The notes: generated from the sequence alone by a model not told the origin. Positions 1-8,651 are shown, numbered from the stretch's first letter. The stretch is 64,000 nt of DNA from Glacieibacterium sp965200405 (GCF_965200405.1 NZ_OZ241356.1:2542001-2606000); one strand, 5' to 3'. Numbers and translations are program-made.

Positions 1-73
1 ACGGCGCCGCATCCTCGGCGGCGGCCGCGAACGGCAGCACGGCGACGGCGGCGAGCAGGATCGCTTTAAGCAT
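1..73 (-). CDS. N-terminus of a secreted protein (partial, possibly lytic transglycosylase)
   Basis: Only the first 24 codons are inside the window. They read as a signal peptide: Met-Leu-Lys, a hydrophobic Ile/Leu/Ala/Val core, then an Ala-rich cleavage region before Glu-Asp. The ATG at 73-71 overlaps the stop codon of the uracil-DNA glycosylase upstream of it, so the two genes are translationally coupled. The function cannot be read here. In related sphingomonads I recall a lytic murein transglycosylase in this place, but that is memory of gene order and not something visible in the sequence. Confidence 0.55.
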   Translation of the reverse strand, partial: MLKAILLAAVAVLPFAAAAEDAAP

Positions 74-839
74 TGTCGAGACGGGCCTTCAGGGTCAGCA
101 GGTCGCGCCACGCCAGCGCCTTCAAAGAAGGCTGAGCGAGCAATTGCAACGGGTGAAAACTCGGCAGCACGGGCACGACGCCGTCCTGCCACTTGCCGCG
201 CAGCCGGGCGATACCGCTGCTGGTGCGGGTCAGGGCGGCAGTTGCCGTACCACCCAGCGCCAGCACGATCCGCGGCTTGGCCAGCTCGATCTGACGGGTC
301 AGGAACGGCAGGCAGGCGGCGATCTCGGCAGCCGCAGGCGTGCGACCGCCGGGCGTCGTCCAATAAACCGAGTTCGCCAGATAGACGGTGCTACGGTCGA
401 GGCCGATCGCCGCCAGCATGCGATCCAGCAGCAGCCCGGCGCGGCCCGAGAAGATGTTGTCCTCACCGACGTCCTCGGCGGTCGGCATGTCACCGACGAT
501 CATCAATGCGCTGCCCGCGACGCCGCCCGAGAACAGCGGCCTGGTGCCGTGCGTGGCGAGCGCGCAGCCATCGAACTCGGCCAGCGCGGCCTGCAGTGCC
601 GACAGGCTGTCGACGCTGACGACGGAATTGCGTGCCTCGACGACGGCATCGGCCTCGCACGGGGTGATCGGCTCGGCGACGTTAGGCGGCGGGATCTGCT
701 CGGGAGCTGGCGGCGCGAGCCAGGCGTAGGGCGTGTCTTCGACGAGCGTGTCGATGCCCGCTTCGACCAGCCAGGCCAGAGCGGCAAGCGCCTCGCGGTT
801 CGTGCTTTGGTGAAGGGCCCCATCCACGCGGTACACCAT
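66..839 (-). CDS. uracil-DNA glycosylase, family 4-like
   Basis: A 257-residue base-excision repair enzyme expected to remove uracil from DNA. The core after residue 110 fits the family: VGDMP near 115-119 (family GExPG position), an N-S-V-Y-W-x-x-P-G-G-R-T-P stretch near 156-168, AACLPFL and an IVLALG strand near 191-196, and the C-terminal SFHP near 227-230 followed by a KxxxWxDL helix. The first 90 residues are a poorly conserved extension typical of alphaproteobacterial members. Family 4 enzymes normally bind a 4Fe-4S cluster through four Cys. Here only Cys92 and Cys176 sit at expected places, and Trp160 replaces the third ligand, so the cluster is probably absent or altered. It overlaps the following gene by 8 bases. 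Confidence 0.85.
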   Translation of the reverse strand: MVYRVDGALHQSTNREALAALAWLVEAGIDTLVEDTPYAWLAPPAPEQIPPPNVAEPITPCEADAVVEARNSVVSVDSLSALQAALAEFDGCALATHGTRPLFSGGVAGSALMIVGDMPTAEDVGEDNIFSGRAGLLLDRMLAAIGLDRSTVYLANSVYWTTPGGRTPAAAEIAACLPFLTRQIELAKPRIVLALGGTATAALTRTSSGIARLRGKWQDGVVPVLPSFHPLQLLAQPSLKALAWRDLLTLKARLDNA

Positions 840-944
840 GCGGCAGCGGGCGCTCTGGTCAAGTCACCTTCGTGACCGTATCTGACGAAGCATTGCAAAG
901 CTGCGACGGGCGGATGACACGCTCCCGATCGCTGGGGAGACCAG

Positions 945-2591
945 ATGTCCGAACGTGAATCGATGCCCTATGACGTGGTCATCGTCGGTGGTGGCCCGGC
1001 CGGCCTGTCGGCAGCGATCCGCCTCAAGCAACAGGCGACGAAAGCGGGCATCGAGCTGGCCGTCTGCGTGCTGGAAAAGGGCTCCGAGATCGGCGCGCAT
1101 ATCCTGTCGGGTGCGGTCGTCGATCCCAAGGCGCTGGACGAGTTGCTGCCCGACTGGCGCGACCTCGACAGCCCGCTGACCGTGCCGGTTACGAGCAACC
1201 ACCACTGGATCCTGAGCGCGACCGGCAAGACCGAATTTCCGCACGCGCTGATGCCGCCGTTCATGAACAACAAGGGCTGCTACACCGTCAGCCTGGGCAA
1301 CTTCTGCCGCTGGCTGGCCGGGCAGGCCGAGGCGCTGGGGGTCGAGATCTTCCCGGGTTTCGCCGCCGCCGAAGTGCTGTGGAACGACGACGGCTCGGTC
1401 AAGGGCGTTGCTACCGGCGACATGGGGGTCGCGAAGGACGGCACCCGCAAGGACAGCTACCAACCCGGCCTCGAGCTGCATGCCAAATACACCTTCTTTG
1501 CCGAGGGTGTCCGCGGTCACCTGTCGAAGCAGCTTATCCGCCACTTCGACCTCGCCAAGGACTCCCAGCCGCAGGTCTATGGCCTCGGCATCAAGGAATT
1601 GTGGGACATCGACCCGGCCAAGCACGTGCCCGGCACGGTAATCCACACCCAGGGCTGGCCGCTGGTCGAGGCGAACGGCGGCGGCTGGATCTATCACCAG
1701 GCGAACGGACAGGTGTCGCTCGGGCTGGTGACCTGGCTCAACTATTCGAACCCGTATCTGTCGCCGTTCGAGGAGATGCAGCGCTGGAAGACGCACCCGG
1801 CGTTGAAGGAGCTGCTGACCGGCGGGCGGCGCGTCAGCTACGGCGCGCGCGCGATCAACGACGGCGGCTGGCAGTCGGTGCCCAAGCTGGCGTTCCCCGG
1901 CGGCGCGCTGATCGGGTGCTCGGCGGGCTTCGTCAACGTGCCCCGCATCAAGGGCAGCCACACCGCGATGAAGACCGGCATGATGGCCGCCGACGCCGCG
2001 GTCGAGGCGATCGTCGCGCAGCGCACCGGTGACGAGTTGGTCGCGTACGAGACGGCGTACGAGAACAGCTGGGTCTATGAGGAACTGCGCGGCGTCCGCA
2101 ACACGCTGCCGTTCGTCGAGAAGACCGGCAATGTTCTCGGTACCTTGCTCGCCGGTGTTACCATGTGGGCCGAGCACCTGGGAATCCGGATGCCGTTCAC
2201 GCTGGGCCACCACAAGGACAATGAGCAGCTGCGCCGCAAGGAGCATGTCCACCCGATCGTTTATCCCAAGCCCGATGGAGTGTTCAGCTTCGACAAGCTG
2301 ACCAGCGTCTTCCTGTCGAACACCAACCATGAGGAGGACCAGCCGGTCCACCTGACGTTGCGAGACCCGGACATCCCGATCACCTACAACCTGCCGCTCT
2401 ACGACGAGCCGGCGCAGCGTTACTGCCCCGCCGGAGTCTATGAGATCGTCGAGGTCGAGGGCACGCCGAGGTTCCAGATCAACGCCCAGAACTGCGTCCA
2501 CTGCAAGACTTGCGACATCAAGGACCCGACGCAGAACATCAACTGGGTCGTCCCCGAGGGCGGTGGCGGCCCGAACTACCCCAACATGTGA
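945..2591 (+). CDS. electron transfer flavoprotein-ubiquinone oxidoreductase
   Basis: A 548-residue inner-membrane-associated flavoprotein that passes electrons from reduced ETF, and so from acyl-CoA dehydrogenases, to ubiquinone. The N-terminal Rossmann motif VVIVGGGPAG lies at 11-20. The C-terminal ferredoxin-like part has Cys494, Cys517, Cys520 and Cys523 in the C...CxxCxxC arrangement for one 4Fe-4S cluster. The length and the ending GPNYPNM match full-length bacterial ETF-QO. The ATG at 945 has a GGGGAGA ribosome binding site about 8 bases upstream; an in-frame ATG at 963 is possible but less well placed. It is divergent from the glycosylase gene, and a palindromic repeat follows its stop. 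Confidence 0.96.
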   Translation: MSERESMPYDVVIVGGGPAGLSAAIRLKQQATKAGIELAVCVLEKGSEIGAHILSGAVVDPKALDELLPDWRDLDSPLTVPVTSNHHWILSATGKTEFPHALMPPFMNNKGCYTVSLGNFCRWLAGQAEALGVEIFPGFAAAEVLWNDDGSVKGVATGDMGVAKDGTRKDSYQPGLELHAKYTFFAEGVRGHLSKQLIRHFDLAKDSQPQVYGLGIKELWDIDPAKHVPGTVIHTQGWPLVEANGGGWIYHQANGQVSLGLVTWLNYSNPYLSPFEEMQRWKTHPALKELLTGGRRVSYGARAINDGGWQSVPKLAFPGGALIGCSAGFVNVPRIKGSHTAMKTGMMAADAAVEAIVAQRTGDELVAYETAYENSWVYEELRGVRNTLPFVEKTGNVLGTLLAGVTMWAEHLGIRMPFTLGHHKDNEQLRRKEHVHPIVYPKPDGVFSFDKLTSVFLSNTNHEEDQPVHLTLRDPDIPITYNLPLYDEPAQRYCPAGVYEIVEVEGTPRFQINAQNCVHCKTCDIKDPTQNINWVVPEGGGGPNYPNM

Positions 2592-2594
2592 TCC

Positions 2595-2659
2595 GCTACC
2601 CTCTCCCGCCCGCGGGGGAGGGACCGGTTGCCGCCGCCAGGCAACCGGCGAAGGGTAGC
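2595..2659. repeat. nested palindromic intergenic repeat
   Basis: The outer arms GCTACCCT (2595-2602) and AGGGTAGC (2652-2659) enclose two hairpins: a CCCTCTCCC/GGGGGAGGG stem (2599-2622) and a perfect 9-bp stem CCGGTTGCC/GGCAACCGG (2624-2648). It fills the gap between the ETF-QO stop and the next start. No T-run follows, so it is not a classical terminator. It shares the CCCTC/GAGGG character of the elements near 30.8, 39.2 and 56.3 kb. Confidence 0.75.
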
Positions 2660-2691
2660 AAGCGCCGCCGCTTTCGCGCATCATGCACCGC

Positions 2692-4353
2692 ATGAAATTC
2701 GCTCTCATCGCGCTGCTGCTCGCGACCTCCGCTGCCCATGCCGCCCTGCCGCGCGTCGGGTCGAGTGCGGAGCGAGACTATATCCTCGGCCGCTATGCTT
2801 TTTCCGACGACAAGCTGGGCGAAGCGGCCCGCTATTTCGACGCGGCGCGGCGCAGCAACCCGGCCGACCCGACCCTTGGCCGCCGCGCCTTCGAGCTTGC
2901 CGTCGCGGCGGGGGACGAGAAGCTTGCGGTCCAGCTCGCCAACCAGTTGACTGCAGCAGGGCAGGGCGAGCCGACCACCGCGCTCGTCCGGATCGCCGCG
3001 TCGCTGGAAAAGCGGGACTGGAAGGCGGTCGATGCGGCCCGGCCCGGCCTTGCCGATGCGGGCTATGCCCAGGTCGTCGGGCCGATCGTCGAGGCCTGGA
3101 CGCTGTTCGGGCGCGACAACGTCGATGCCGGGCTCGCCCGCCTCGATCCGACCCGCGCCACCGGCTTCACCCGCTCGTACTTTGCCGAGCAGCGGGCGCA
3201 TATGCTGGCCGCCGCCGGGCGCTTCACCGAGGCCGCGACCGCTTATCGTGACCTGCGCGGCGGATCGGGACCGGGGATAAACTTCCTCCGTATCGGCGAG
3301 GCGGACGCGCTGCAGCAGGGCGGCGATGCCAAGGCTGCGGCGGTCGTCCTCGACGCAGTTGCCGACGACCCGATCGCTGCGGCGGCACGCGCGCGGCTGT
3401 CGGCCGGCAAGCGCATCGGGGCGCTGACTCGCGACCCGCGCAGTGCCGTCGGCTGGGCCTGCGCCCGGCTGGCGACCGACCTGGCGCGCGACAAGCCGGT
3501 GCCGCTCGCCCTGATCTTCGCACGCGTCGCGACGTTCCTGTCGCCCGACAACAGCGCCACCTGGCTGGTCGCGGGCGACGTGCTGGCGCGCAGCCAGCGT
3601 ATAGACGGCGCCCTGACCGCCTATTCGCAGATCCCGGCGGGCGATCCGTTGTTCGAGCCCGCCCGCGCCCGCCGCGCGCAGCTGCTGGCGGGCAGCGGCC
3701 GCGACGAAGCGGCCCTGGCGCTGCTCAACGCCGAGGCCAGCGGCAAGGACGCTGATGCCACCAGCTTCACGCGGCTCGGCGACTTCTTCCGGCGCAGCGA
3801 ACAGCCGGCCAAGGCGGCCGAAGCCTATAGCCGCGCGATCGCGCTGGCGCCGGGCGGCAAACCCGGCTGGAGTGACTATTTCCTGCGCGGCAGCAGCTAT
3901 GAACAGGCCGGCAACTGGGCGGCGGCGGAGCCCGACCTGCGCAAGGCGCTGGCCCTGGCTCCGGAAGAACCGGCGGTGCTCAACTACCTCGGCTACGCAC
4001 TGCTCGATCGCGGCGAGACCCTCGACCTGGCGCAGATGATGATCCAGAAAGCGGCCAAGCTGCAGCCCGACGACGGGGCGATCACCGACTCGCTCGGCTG
4101 GGCGCTGTTCCGCCGCGGCAAGTTCGCCGAGGCCGTCCCGGTACTGGAGCGCGCCGTCGCCGCCCAGCCGGGTGACTCGATGATCAACGAGCATCTGGGG
4201 GATGCCTATTGGCGTGCCGGGCGCAAGATCGAGGCGCGGTTCCGCTGGCGTGCGGCGCTCGATCTCGATCCGGCCGACAAGAACAAGGCGGCGCTGGCGG
4301 CCAAGCTCGACTATGGCCTCGACGTCGGACCGGGGCTGGTCGCGGCGCGCTGA
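2692..4353 (+). CDS. secreted tetratricopeptide repeat protein
   Basis: About 553 residues with an N-terminal signal peptide (MKFALIALLLATSAAHA, cleavage after AHA) and tandem TPR-type helical pairs through most of the chain. The clearest repeats are in the last 200 residues, with motifs such as YSRAIALAP, PDLRKALALAPEEPAVLNYLG and VPVLERAVAAQPGD. TPR arrays are protein-protein scaffolds and no catalytic domain is visible, so a periplasmic assembly or cell-envelope role is inference. An ATG three codons upstream (2683) is an alternative start. The ispE start follows 4 bases after the stop codon, so the two are co-transcribed. Confidence 0.85.
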   Translation: MKFALIALLLATSAAHAALPRVGSSAERDYILGRYAFSDDKLGEAARYFDAARRSNPADPTLGRRAFELAVAAGDEKLAVQLANQLTAAGQGEPTTALVRIAASLEKRDWKAVDAARPGLADAGYAQVVGPIVEAWTLFGRDNVDAGLARLDPTRATGFTRSYFAEQRAHMLAAAGRFTEAATAYRDLRGGSGPGINFLRIGEADALQQGGDAKAAAVVLDAVADDPIAAAARARLSAGKRIGALTRDPRSAVGWACARLATDLARDKPVPLALIFARVATFLSPDNSATWLVAGDVLARSQRIDGALTAYSQIPAGDPLFEPARARRAQLLAGSGRDEAALALLNAEASGKDADATSFTRLGDFFRRSEQPAKAAEAYSRAIALAPGGKPGWSDYFLRGSSYEQAGNWAAAEPDLRKALALAPEEPAVLNYLGYALLDRGETLDLAQMMIQKAAKLQPDDGAITDSLGWALFRRGKFAEAVPVLERAVAAQPGDSMINEHLGDAYWRAGRKIEARFRWRAALDLDPADKNKAALAAKLDYGLDVGPGLVAAR

Positions 4354-4357
4354 GCCG

Positions 4358-5173
4358 ATGCTGACGGAGCGCGCGCCGGCCAAGCTCAACCTCGCCCTGC
4401 ACCTGCGGCGGCGGCGCGAGGACGGCTACCACGACCTCGAGACGATCTTCGCCTTCACCGATTTCGGCGATACGCTCCGGGCCGAACTCGCGGACGACCT
4501 CAGTCTGCGCGTCGACGGACCGTTCGCAGGTGCAGCGGGGCAGGGCGGCGACAATCTCGTGCTGCGCGCCGCCCGGGCACTGGCAGAGGCGTCGGCCACG
4601 AGCGTCGGTGCGAGGCTGACGCTGGACAAGGTCATTCCCGTTGCCGCCGGCCTCGGTGGCGGCTCGGCGGATGCGGCGGCAACGCTGCGGTTGCTCAACC
4701 GGCTGTGGGAAATCGACTGGCCGGAGGCGCGACTGGTCGACCTCGCGGCCGGGCTAGGCGCCGATGTCGCGGCCTGCGTCGGCAGCCGGACGGTGTTCGG
4801 CACCGGGCGCGGCGAGGCGCTTGCAACGCTCGACACCGACTGGGGCGGGACGCCGGTTTTGCTGGTAAACCCTCGGGTTGCGGTATCGACCGGGCCGGTG
4901 TTCGCGGCCTGGGACCGCGTGGACCTGGGGCCGCTGGACCCGCTGCTCGACATTGCCGACCTCCGCAACGATCTCGCGCCACCGGCCCTGACGATCGCAC
5001 CGGTGATCGGCGAGGTCCTCGACTGGCTGGACAGTCGCGCCGGCGTCAGCCTGGCACGCATGTCGGGATCGGGGGCGACCTGCTTCGCGCTGTTCGACAC
5101 GCCGAAAGCCTGCGCCGACGCAGCCCGGGACGTCCATCCGGGGTGGTGGACGGTAGCAACCAGTCTGGTCTGA
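4358..5173 (+). CDS. ispE: 4-diphosphocytidyl-2-C-methyl-D-erythritol kinase
   Basis: A 271-residue cytosolic GHMP kinase of the non-mevalonate isoprenoid pathway; it phosphorylates the 2-hydroxyl of CDP-methylerythritol using ATP. It has the N-terminal APAKLNL strand with Lys9, the glycine-rich ATP loop PVAAGLGGGSADAA at about 94-107, the catalytic Asp135 in GLGADVAAC, and the C-terminal SGSGATCFALF loop. The ATG at 4358 begins right at the conserved APAKLNL region, 4 bases after the TPR gene. An upstream ATG in frame at 4202 lies inside the TPR gene and is not credible. Confidence 0.96.
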   Translation: MLTERAPAKLNLALHLRRRREDGYHDLETIFAFTDFGDTLRAELADDLSLRVDGPFAGAAGQGGDNLVLRAARALAEASATSVGARLTLDKVIPVAAGLGGGSADAAATLRLLNRLWEIDWPEARLVDLAAGLGADVAACVGSRTVFGTGRGEALATLDTDWGGTPVLLVNPRVAVSTGPVFAAWDRVDLGPLDPLLDIADLRNDLAPPALTIAPVIGEVLDWLDSRAGVSLARMSGSGATCFALFDTPKACADAARDVHPGWWTVATSLV

Positions 5174-5290
5174 ACCTTCCGTCGCAACGGACGTTCATGC
5201 TGCAGCGCAGCAATATCAAGCCGCATAGAACAGTTCTGACCGACGCTCAGATTCCGCTTGACGGCGTTCTGAGCGTCACTTAAAGCTCCA

Positions 5291-5305
5291 CTCAGTTGAA
5301 CTGAG
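5291..5305. promoter_or_regulatory. perfect palindrome CTCAGTTGAACTGAG, candidate operator
   Basis: A 15-base palindrome (7-bp arms, one central G) lies 60 bases upstream of the small secreted protein gene. The upstream sequence TTGACG at 5258-5263, followed 16 bases later by TTAAAG, could be a promoter, which would place the palindrome just downstream of the -10 region. The palindrome is certain; its role as a repressor or activator site is inference. Confidence 0.45.
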
Positions 5306-5364
5306 TAACACTCAACCAACGGACCACGGGCGCTCCGCCTTCGGCCCGAAGCAGGACAACACCC

Positions 5365-5661
5365 ATGATCACCCGTTTCATCGCCGTCGTGCCCATCGCC
5401 ATTGCCGCTCTCATTGGCGTGTCCGCCAGCGCCGCTCCCGTCGATTGCACCGCGATGCCCGCCCAGCTTCGCGCCGCTGCGGCGACCGCCAAGCCCGACA
5501 TCGCGCGCAAGGCGCTGCAGAACATCAACACCGGCGAGGCCCTGTGTGCCGCCAGTGCCAGCTACGAGGCTGGTCACAAGTTCAAGGCGGCTGCCAAGTT
5601 GCTCGGCCTCGACCCGGCACAGCTCGCGTCCGCCGCCGCGCCGGTCGCCACCACCAACTGA
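5365..5661 (+). CDS. small secreted protein of unknown function
   Basis: 98 residues: a signal peptide ending near SASA-AP (about residue 24) followed by a mature part of roughly 74 residues, rich in Ala and Lys, predicted helical, with two Cys (28 and 61). I do not recognise a family. It is a single-gene unit: a 190-base upstream region with a palindrome, and a strong intrinsic terminator 40 bases after the stop. This suggests abundant or separately controlled expression. An exported small helical protein or chaperone-like factor is possible, but nothing in the sequence decides it. Confidence 0.75.
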   Translation: MITRFIAVVPIAIAALIGVSASAAPVDCTAMPAQLRAAAATAKPDIARKALQNINTGEALCAASASYEAGHKFKAAAKLLGLDPAQLASAAAPVATTN

Positions 5662-5700
5662 CGCTCCCGGTCGGACCCTCCTGCACCGCGAGCACAGATC

Positions 5701-5728
5701 GGCCGCCCGGCAACGGGCGGCCTTTTTT
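5701..5728 (+). terminator. Rho-independent terminator
   Basis: A perfect 9-bp GC stem, GGCCGCCCG (5701-5709) with CGGGCGGCC (5714-5722), a 4-base loop, then six T. It ends transcription of the small secreted protein gene and isolates the downstream crotonase operon. Confidence 0.93.
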
Positions 5729-5785
5729 GCTTGCCTGTGACGCCTGCCTCGCGGAACGAGGGGGCCGCCACATGGGAATGATCGC

Positions 5786-6556
5786 TTGACCGACTCGCTC
5801 CACCTCGACGTCGCCGACGGCGTCGCCCGCCTGCGCCTCGACCGGGCGGGGCGGCGCAACGCCTTCACCCTGTCGATGTGGCAGCGATTTCCCGCGCTCG
5901 TCGACGAGGCGATGGCCGACCCCGCCGTCCGCCTGCTGATCGTCGAGTCCGCGTCGCCCGGGGTGTTCTGCGCGGGTGCCGACATCCGCGAGTTCGCCAC
6001 CTCCTCGCAGGACCCACTGTGGCGCGCCGCCAACAATGCTGCGATCCGCCGCACCCAGGTGACGCTGGCCCGCGCCCCCAAGCCGACGCTCGCGGTCATC
6101 GACGGCGACTGCATCGGCGGTGGTTGCGGACTGGCGCTGGCCTGCGACCTGCGCATCTCCAGTCCGCGCGGCCGCTTCGGCATCACCCCGGCCAAGCTCG
6201 GGCTGGTCTATCCGTTGCACGACACGCGGCTGCTGGTCGATCTCGTCGGCCCGGCACAGGCCCGGCGGCTGCTGTTCACCGCGATGCACATCGACGCCGC
6301 CGAGGCGCTGCGCATCGGGCTGGTCGAGCAGGTCGCCGACGATCTCGACACTGCCGTCGCCACCTATGTCGCCGCCGTCCTCGCCGGCTCCAGTCATAGC
6401 CAGCGCGCCACCAAGGCGATTGTCGCCCGGATCATCGCCGGCGAGACGGACGATGCCCCCGACACCGCCGCGCAGTTCGACGCGGCCTTCGACGGCCCCG
6501 ACTTTGCGGAAGGCGTCGGCGCCTTCGTCCAGCGCCGCAAGCCGGTGTTCGGGTGA
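5786..6556 (+). CDS. enoyl-CoA hydratase/isomerase family protein
   Basis: A 256-residue crotonase-fold protein. It has the CoA/oxyanion-hole motif FCAGADIREF (61-70) and the second oxyanion loop IGGGCGLALACD (110-121). Both canonical hydratase glutamates are missing: Gly115 replaces the first (GGGCE in crotonase) and the second, in the FGxPE stretch, is Pro in FGITPAKLG. Simple syn-hydration of enoyl-CoA is therefore unlikely; decarboxylase, isomerase or thioesterase-like chemistry would fit better. The start is TTG at 5786 with GGGA upstream. The GTG of the next gene overlaps its stop, giving a three-gene operon with the amidohydrolase and serine hydrolase. Confidence 0.85.
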   Translation: MTDSLHLDVADGVARLRLDRAGRRNAFTLSMWQRFPALVDEAMADPAVRLLIVESASPGVFCAGADIREFATSSQDPLWRAANNAAIRRTQVTLARAPKPTLAVIDGDCIGGGCGLALACDLRISSPRGRFGITPAKLGLVYPLHDTRLLVDLVGPAQARRLLFTAMHIDAAEALRIGLVEQVADDLDTAVATYVAAVLAGSSHSQRATKAIVARIIAGETDDAPDTAAQFDAAFDGPDFAEGVGAFVQRRKPVFG

Positions 6557-7290
6557 GCCCCGCCCCCCACAATCCGGCTCGCCTGATTGCCGGCAGCCTG
6601 CCGGTGCTGCTGATCGCCGACCATGCCTCGGCGTTCGTGCCGCCTGACATCACGCTTGGAGTTCATCCCGACATGATGTCGAGGCACAGCGCCCTCGACA
6701 TCGGTGTCGGCGCGCTGACCGAGGCGCTGGCCGCCAACCTCGACGCACCGGCGATCATCGCCACCCTGTCGCGGCTGGTCGTCGACCTCAACCGCGCGCC
6801 CGGCTCGCCCGGCCTGATCCCGATCACCGCCGACGGCGACGAGGTTCCCGGCAATGCGGCCCTCACCGCCGAGGAGCGCGAGCGCCGCGTTGCGGACTAT
6901 CACGCGCCCTACCATGATGCCGTCGCGGCCCAGCTCGATGCCCAGCCACCGCGGCTGATCGTCAGCGTCCACAGCTTCACGCCGCGCCTGCTCAGCCGCC
7001 CCGACGAGCTGCGTCCCTGGCACGTCGGCATCCTGTACAACCGCGACGACCGTGCCGCCCGCATCGCCCTGCCGATGCTCCGCGCCGACGGCATCATCGC
7101 CGGCGACAACGAACCCTATTCGGGTCGCGACCTGAACTACACGATGAACCGCCATGCCGAGGCGCGCGGCATCCCCTACCTCGGTCTCGAGATCCGTCAG
7201 GACGAGCTCGACGACGACGATGCGGTGGGGCGCTGGGCGGCGGTGCTGGGCCGCGTCATCCTCGCCTGCCTGCCCAAGGAGCCAACATGA
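6553..7290 (+). CDS. N-formylglutamate amidohydrolase family protein
   Basis: 245 residues of the N-formylglutamate amidohydrolase-like family, zinc hydrolases releasing formate from formyl-amino acids. Family landmarks include LIADHAS near the N-terminus, SRHSALDIGVG, VDLNRAPGS, IVSVHSFTPRL and GIPYLGLEIRQDEL, which supply the metal- and substrate-binding His/Asp/Glu. The GTG start lies in a 4-base overlap with the preceding stop. Homologues in alphaproteobacteria occur outside histidine-degradation loci, and no hut genes are visible here, so the substrate may be another formylated or acylated amino acid. Confidence 0.88.
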   Translation: MSPAPHNPARLIAGSLPVLLIADHASAFVPPDITLGVHPDMMSRHSALDIGVGALTEALAANLDAPAIIATLSRLVVDLNRAPGSPGLIPITADGDEVPGNAALTAEERERRVADYHAPYHDAVAAQLDAQPPRLIVSVHSFTPRLLSRPDELRPWHVGILYNRDDRAARIALPMLRADGIIAGDNEPYSGRDLNYTMNRHAEARGIPYLGLEIRQDELDDDDAVGRWAAVLGRVILACLPKEPT

Positions 7291-8651
7291 AGCGTCTTGT
7301 TGCCCTGATCGCGTTGCTGCCGGCGATGGCGACCGCCGCGCCGTTCACGCAAGCCGAGACCGCCAAAGTCGATGCTCTTGCGGCGCGCATCCTGGCGACC
7401 ACCGGTGTGCCGTCCGCCTCCGTCACCGTCGTGCGCGACGGGCAGATCGCCTATGCCCATGCCTATGGCGTCCAGCGCGCCGACCCGCGCGCGCCGGCCA
7501 GCATCGACGCACGCTACCAGATCGCCTCGGTGTCGAAGCAGTTCACGGCTGCTGCGATGCTGTTGCTGGCGCAGGACGGCAAGCTGTCGCTGGACGACAA
7601 GGTCGGGAAATACCTGCCGGACCTCACCGACGCCGACAAGATCTCGCTCCGCCAGCTGCTGTCGCACACCTCGGGCTACCGCGATTACTGGCCGCAGGAT
7701 TACAGCTTCGTCGACATGGCGACGCCGGTCCAGCCGCAGCAGATCCTCGACCGTTGGGCCAAGGCGCCGCTCGACTTCGCGCCCGGCACCAAGTGGCAAT
7801 ATTCGAACACCGGCTATGTCGCCGCCGGCCTGATCATCGAGAAGGTGTCCGGCCAGCCGCTGCTGACCTTCCTGCAGAACCGCATCCTGATGCCGCTCGG
7901 CATGCGTGCCATCGACGGCGACCTCGCGACCGGGGCGGGCGATGCGGTCGGCTTCATGCGCTATGCCGCGGGCCCGGTGCGCCGGGTGACGCCCTCGGTC
8001 AAGGGCTGGCTGTTCGCTGCCGGGGAACTGGCGATGAGCACGCCCGACCTGGCGAAATGGGACATCAGCGTCATCGACAAGTCGGTGATGCGCCCGGCCT
8101 CCTACGCCGAGCAGCAGCGCGAGGTGAAGCTCGCCGACGGCAGCGGCACCGACTATGGCCTCGGCGTCGACGTCGACAAGGTCGGCAGCCACCGCCGCAT
8201 CCATCACGGCGGCGAGGCGACCGGCTTCCTCACCGAAAACCGCATCTACCCCGACGATCGTGCCGCCGTCGTCGTCGCGGTCAATGCCGATTTCGGCGAC
8301 GCGCATAGTGCCATCGCCGACGGCATCGAGGCGATGCTGTTCGCCGACACCGACGCGACCGCCCGGGCTCGCGCCGTTCTCGACCAGATCCGCGCCGGCA
8401 AGCTCGACCGCAGCCGCTTTACCGCGAACGGCAATTATTACTTCACTGCCACGGCCATCGGCGACTACCGCGCCAGCCTGGTCAAGCTGGCCGAGCCGTT
8501 GAGCTTCACCCTCGACAAGTCGAGCATCCGCGGCGGCTTCACCGCTGAATATTATACGATCACCTACCCGACCGCGAAGCTCAAGCTCGTCCTCCGCGCC
8601 GAGCCCGACGGCGGCAAGATCGAACAGTTCATGCTGTTCCCGACAAGCTAG
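7287..8651 (+). CDS. secreted serine hydrolase, beta-lactamase class C / D-peptidase type
   Basis: 454 residues. A signal peptide (cut near TAA-AP, about residue 18) is followed by a penicillin-binding-type catalytic domain: Ser-Val-Ser-Lys at 81-84 (SxxK nucleophile motif), Tyr-Ser-Asn in the QYSNTGY region near 170 (YxN) and His-His-Gly-Gly near 305 (KTG-like HxG). About 110 C-terminal residues form an extra domain common in this family. It would act in the periplasm on an ester or D-amino acid peptide. The ATGA overlap with the amidohydrolase gene shows coupling. Confidence 0.9.
   Translation: MKRLVALIALLPAMATAAPFTQAETAKVDALAARILATTGVPSASVTVVRDGQIAYAHAYGVQRADPRAPASIDARYQIASVSKQFTAAAMLLLAQDGKLSLDDKVGKYLPDLTDADKISLRQLLSHTSGYRDYWPQDYSFVDMATPVQPQQILDRWAKAPLDFAPGTKWQYSNTGYVAAGLIIEKVSGQPLLTFLQNRILMPLGMRAIDGDLATGAGDAVGFMRYAAGPVRRVTPSVKGWLFAAGELAMSTPDLAKWDISVIDKSVMRPASYAEQQREVKLADGSGTDYGLGVDVDKVGSHRRIHHGGEATGFLTENRIYPDDRAAVVVAVNADFGDAHSAIADGIEAMLFADTDATARARAVLDQIRAGKLDRSRFTANGNYYFTATAIGDYRASLVKLAEPLSFTLDKSSIRGGFTAEYYTITYPTAKLKLVLRAEPDGGKIEQFMLFPTS

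Noticed and set aside
864..2708. 614-codon open frame on the minus strand across ETF-QO
   Set aside because: Antisense shadow of a clearly conserved gene; the translation is Arg/Asp/Gly-rich without motifs, a usual effect of high GC at third positions.
4202..4357. Longer start for ispE inside the TPR gene
   Set aside because: The extra 52 residues are Arg/Ser-rich and lie out of frame within the TPR coding region; ATG 4358 begins at the conserved N-terminus.
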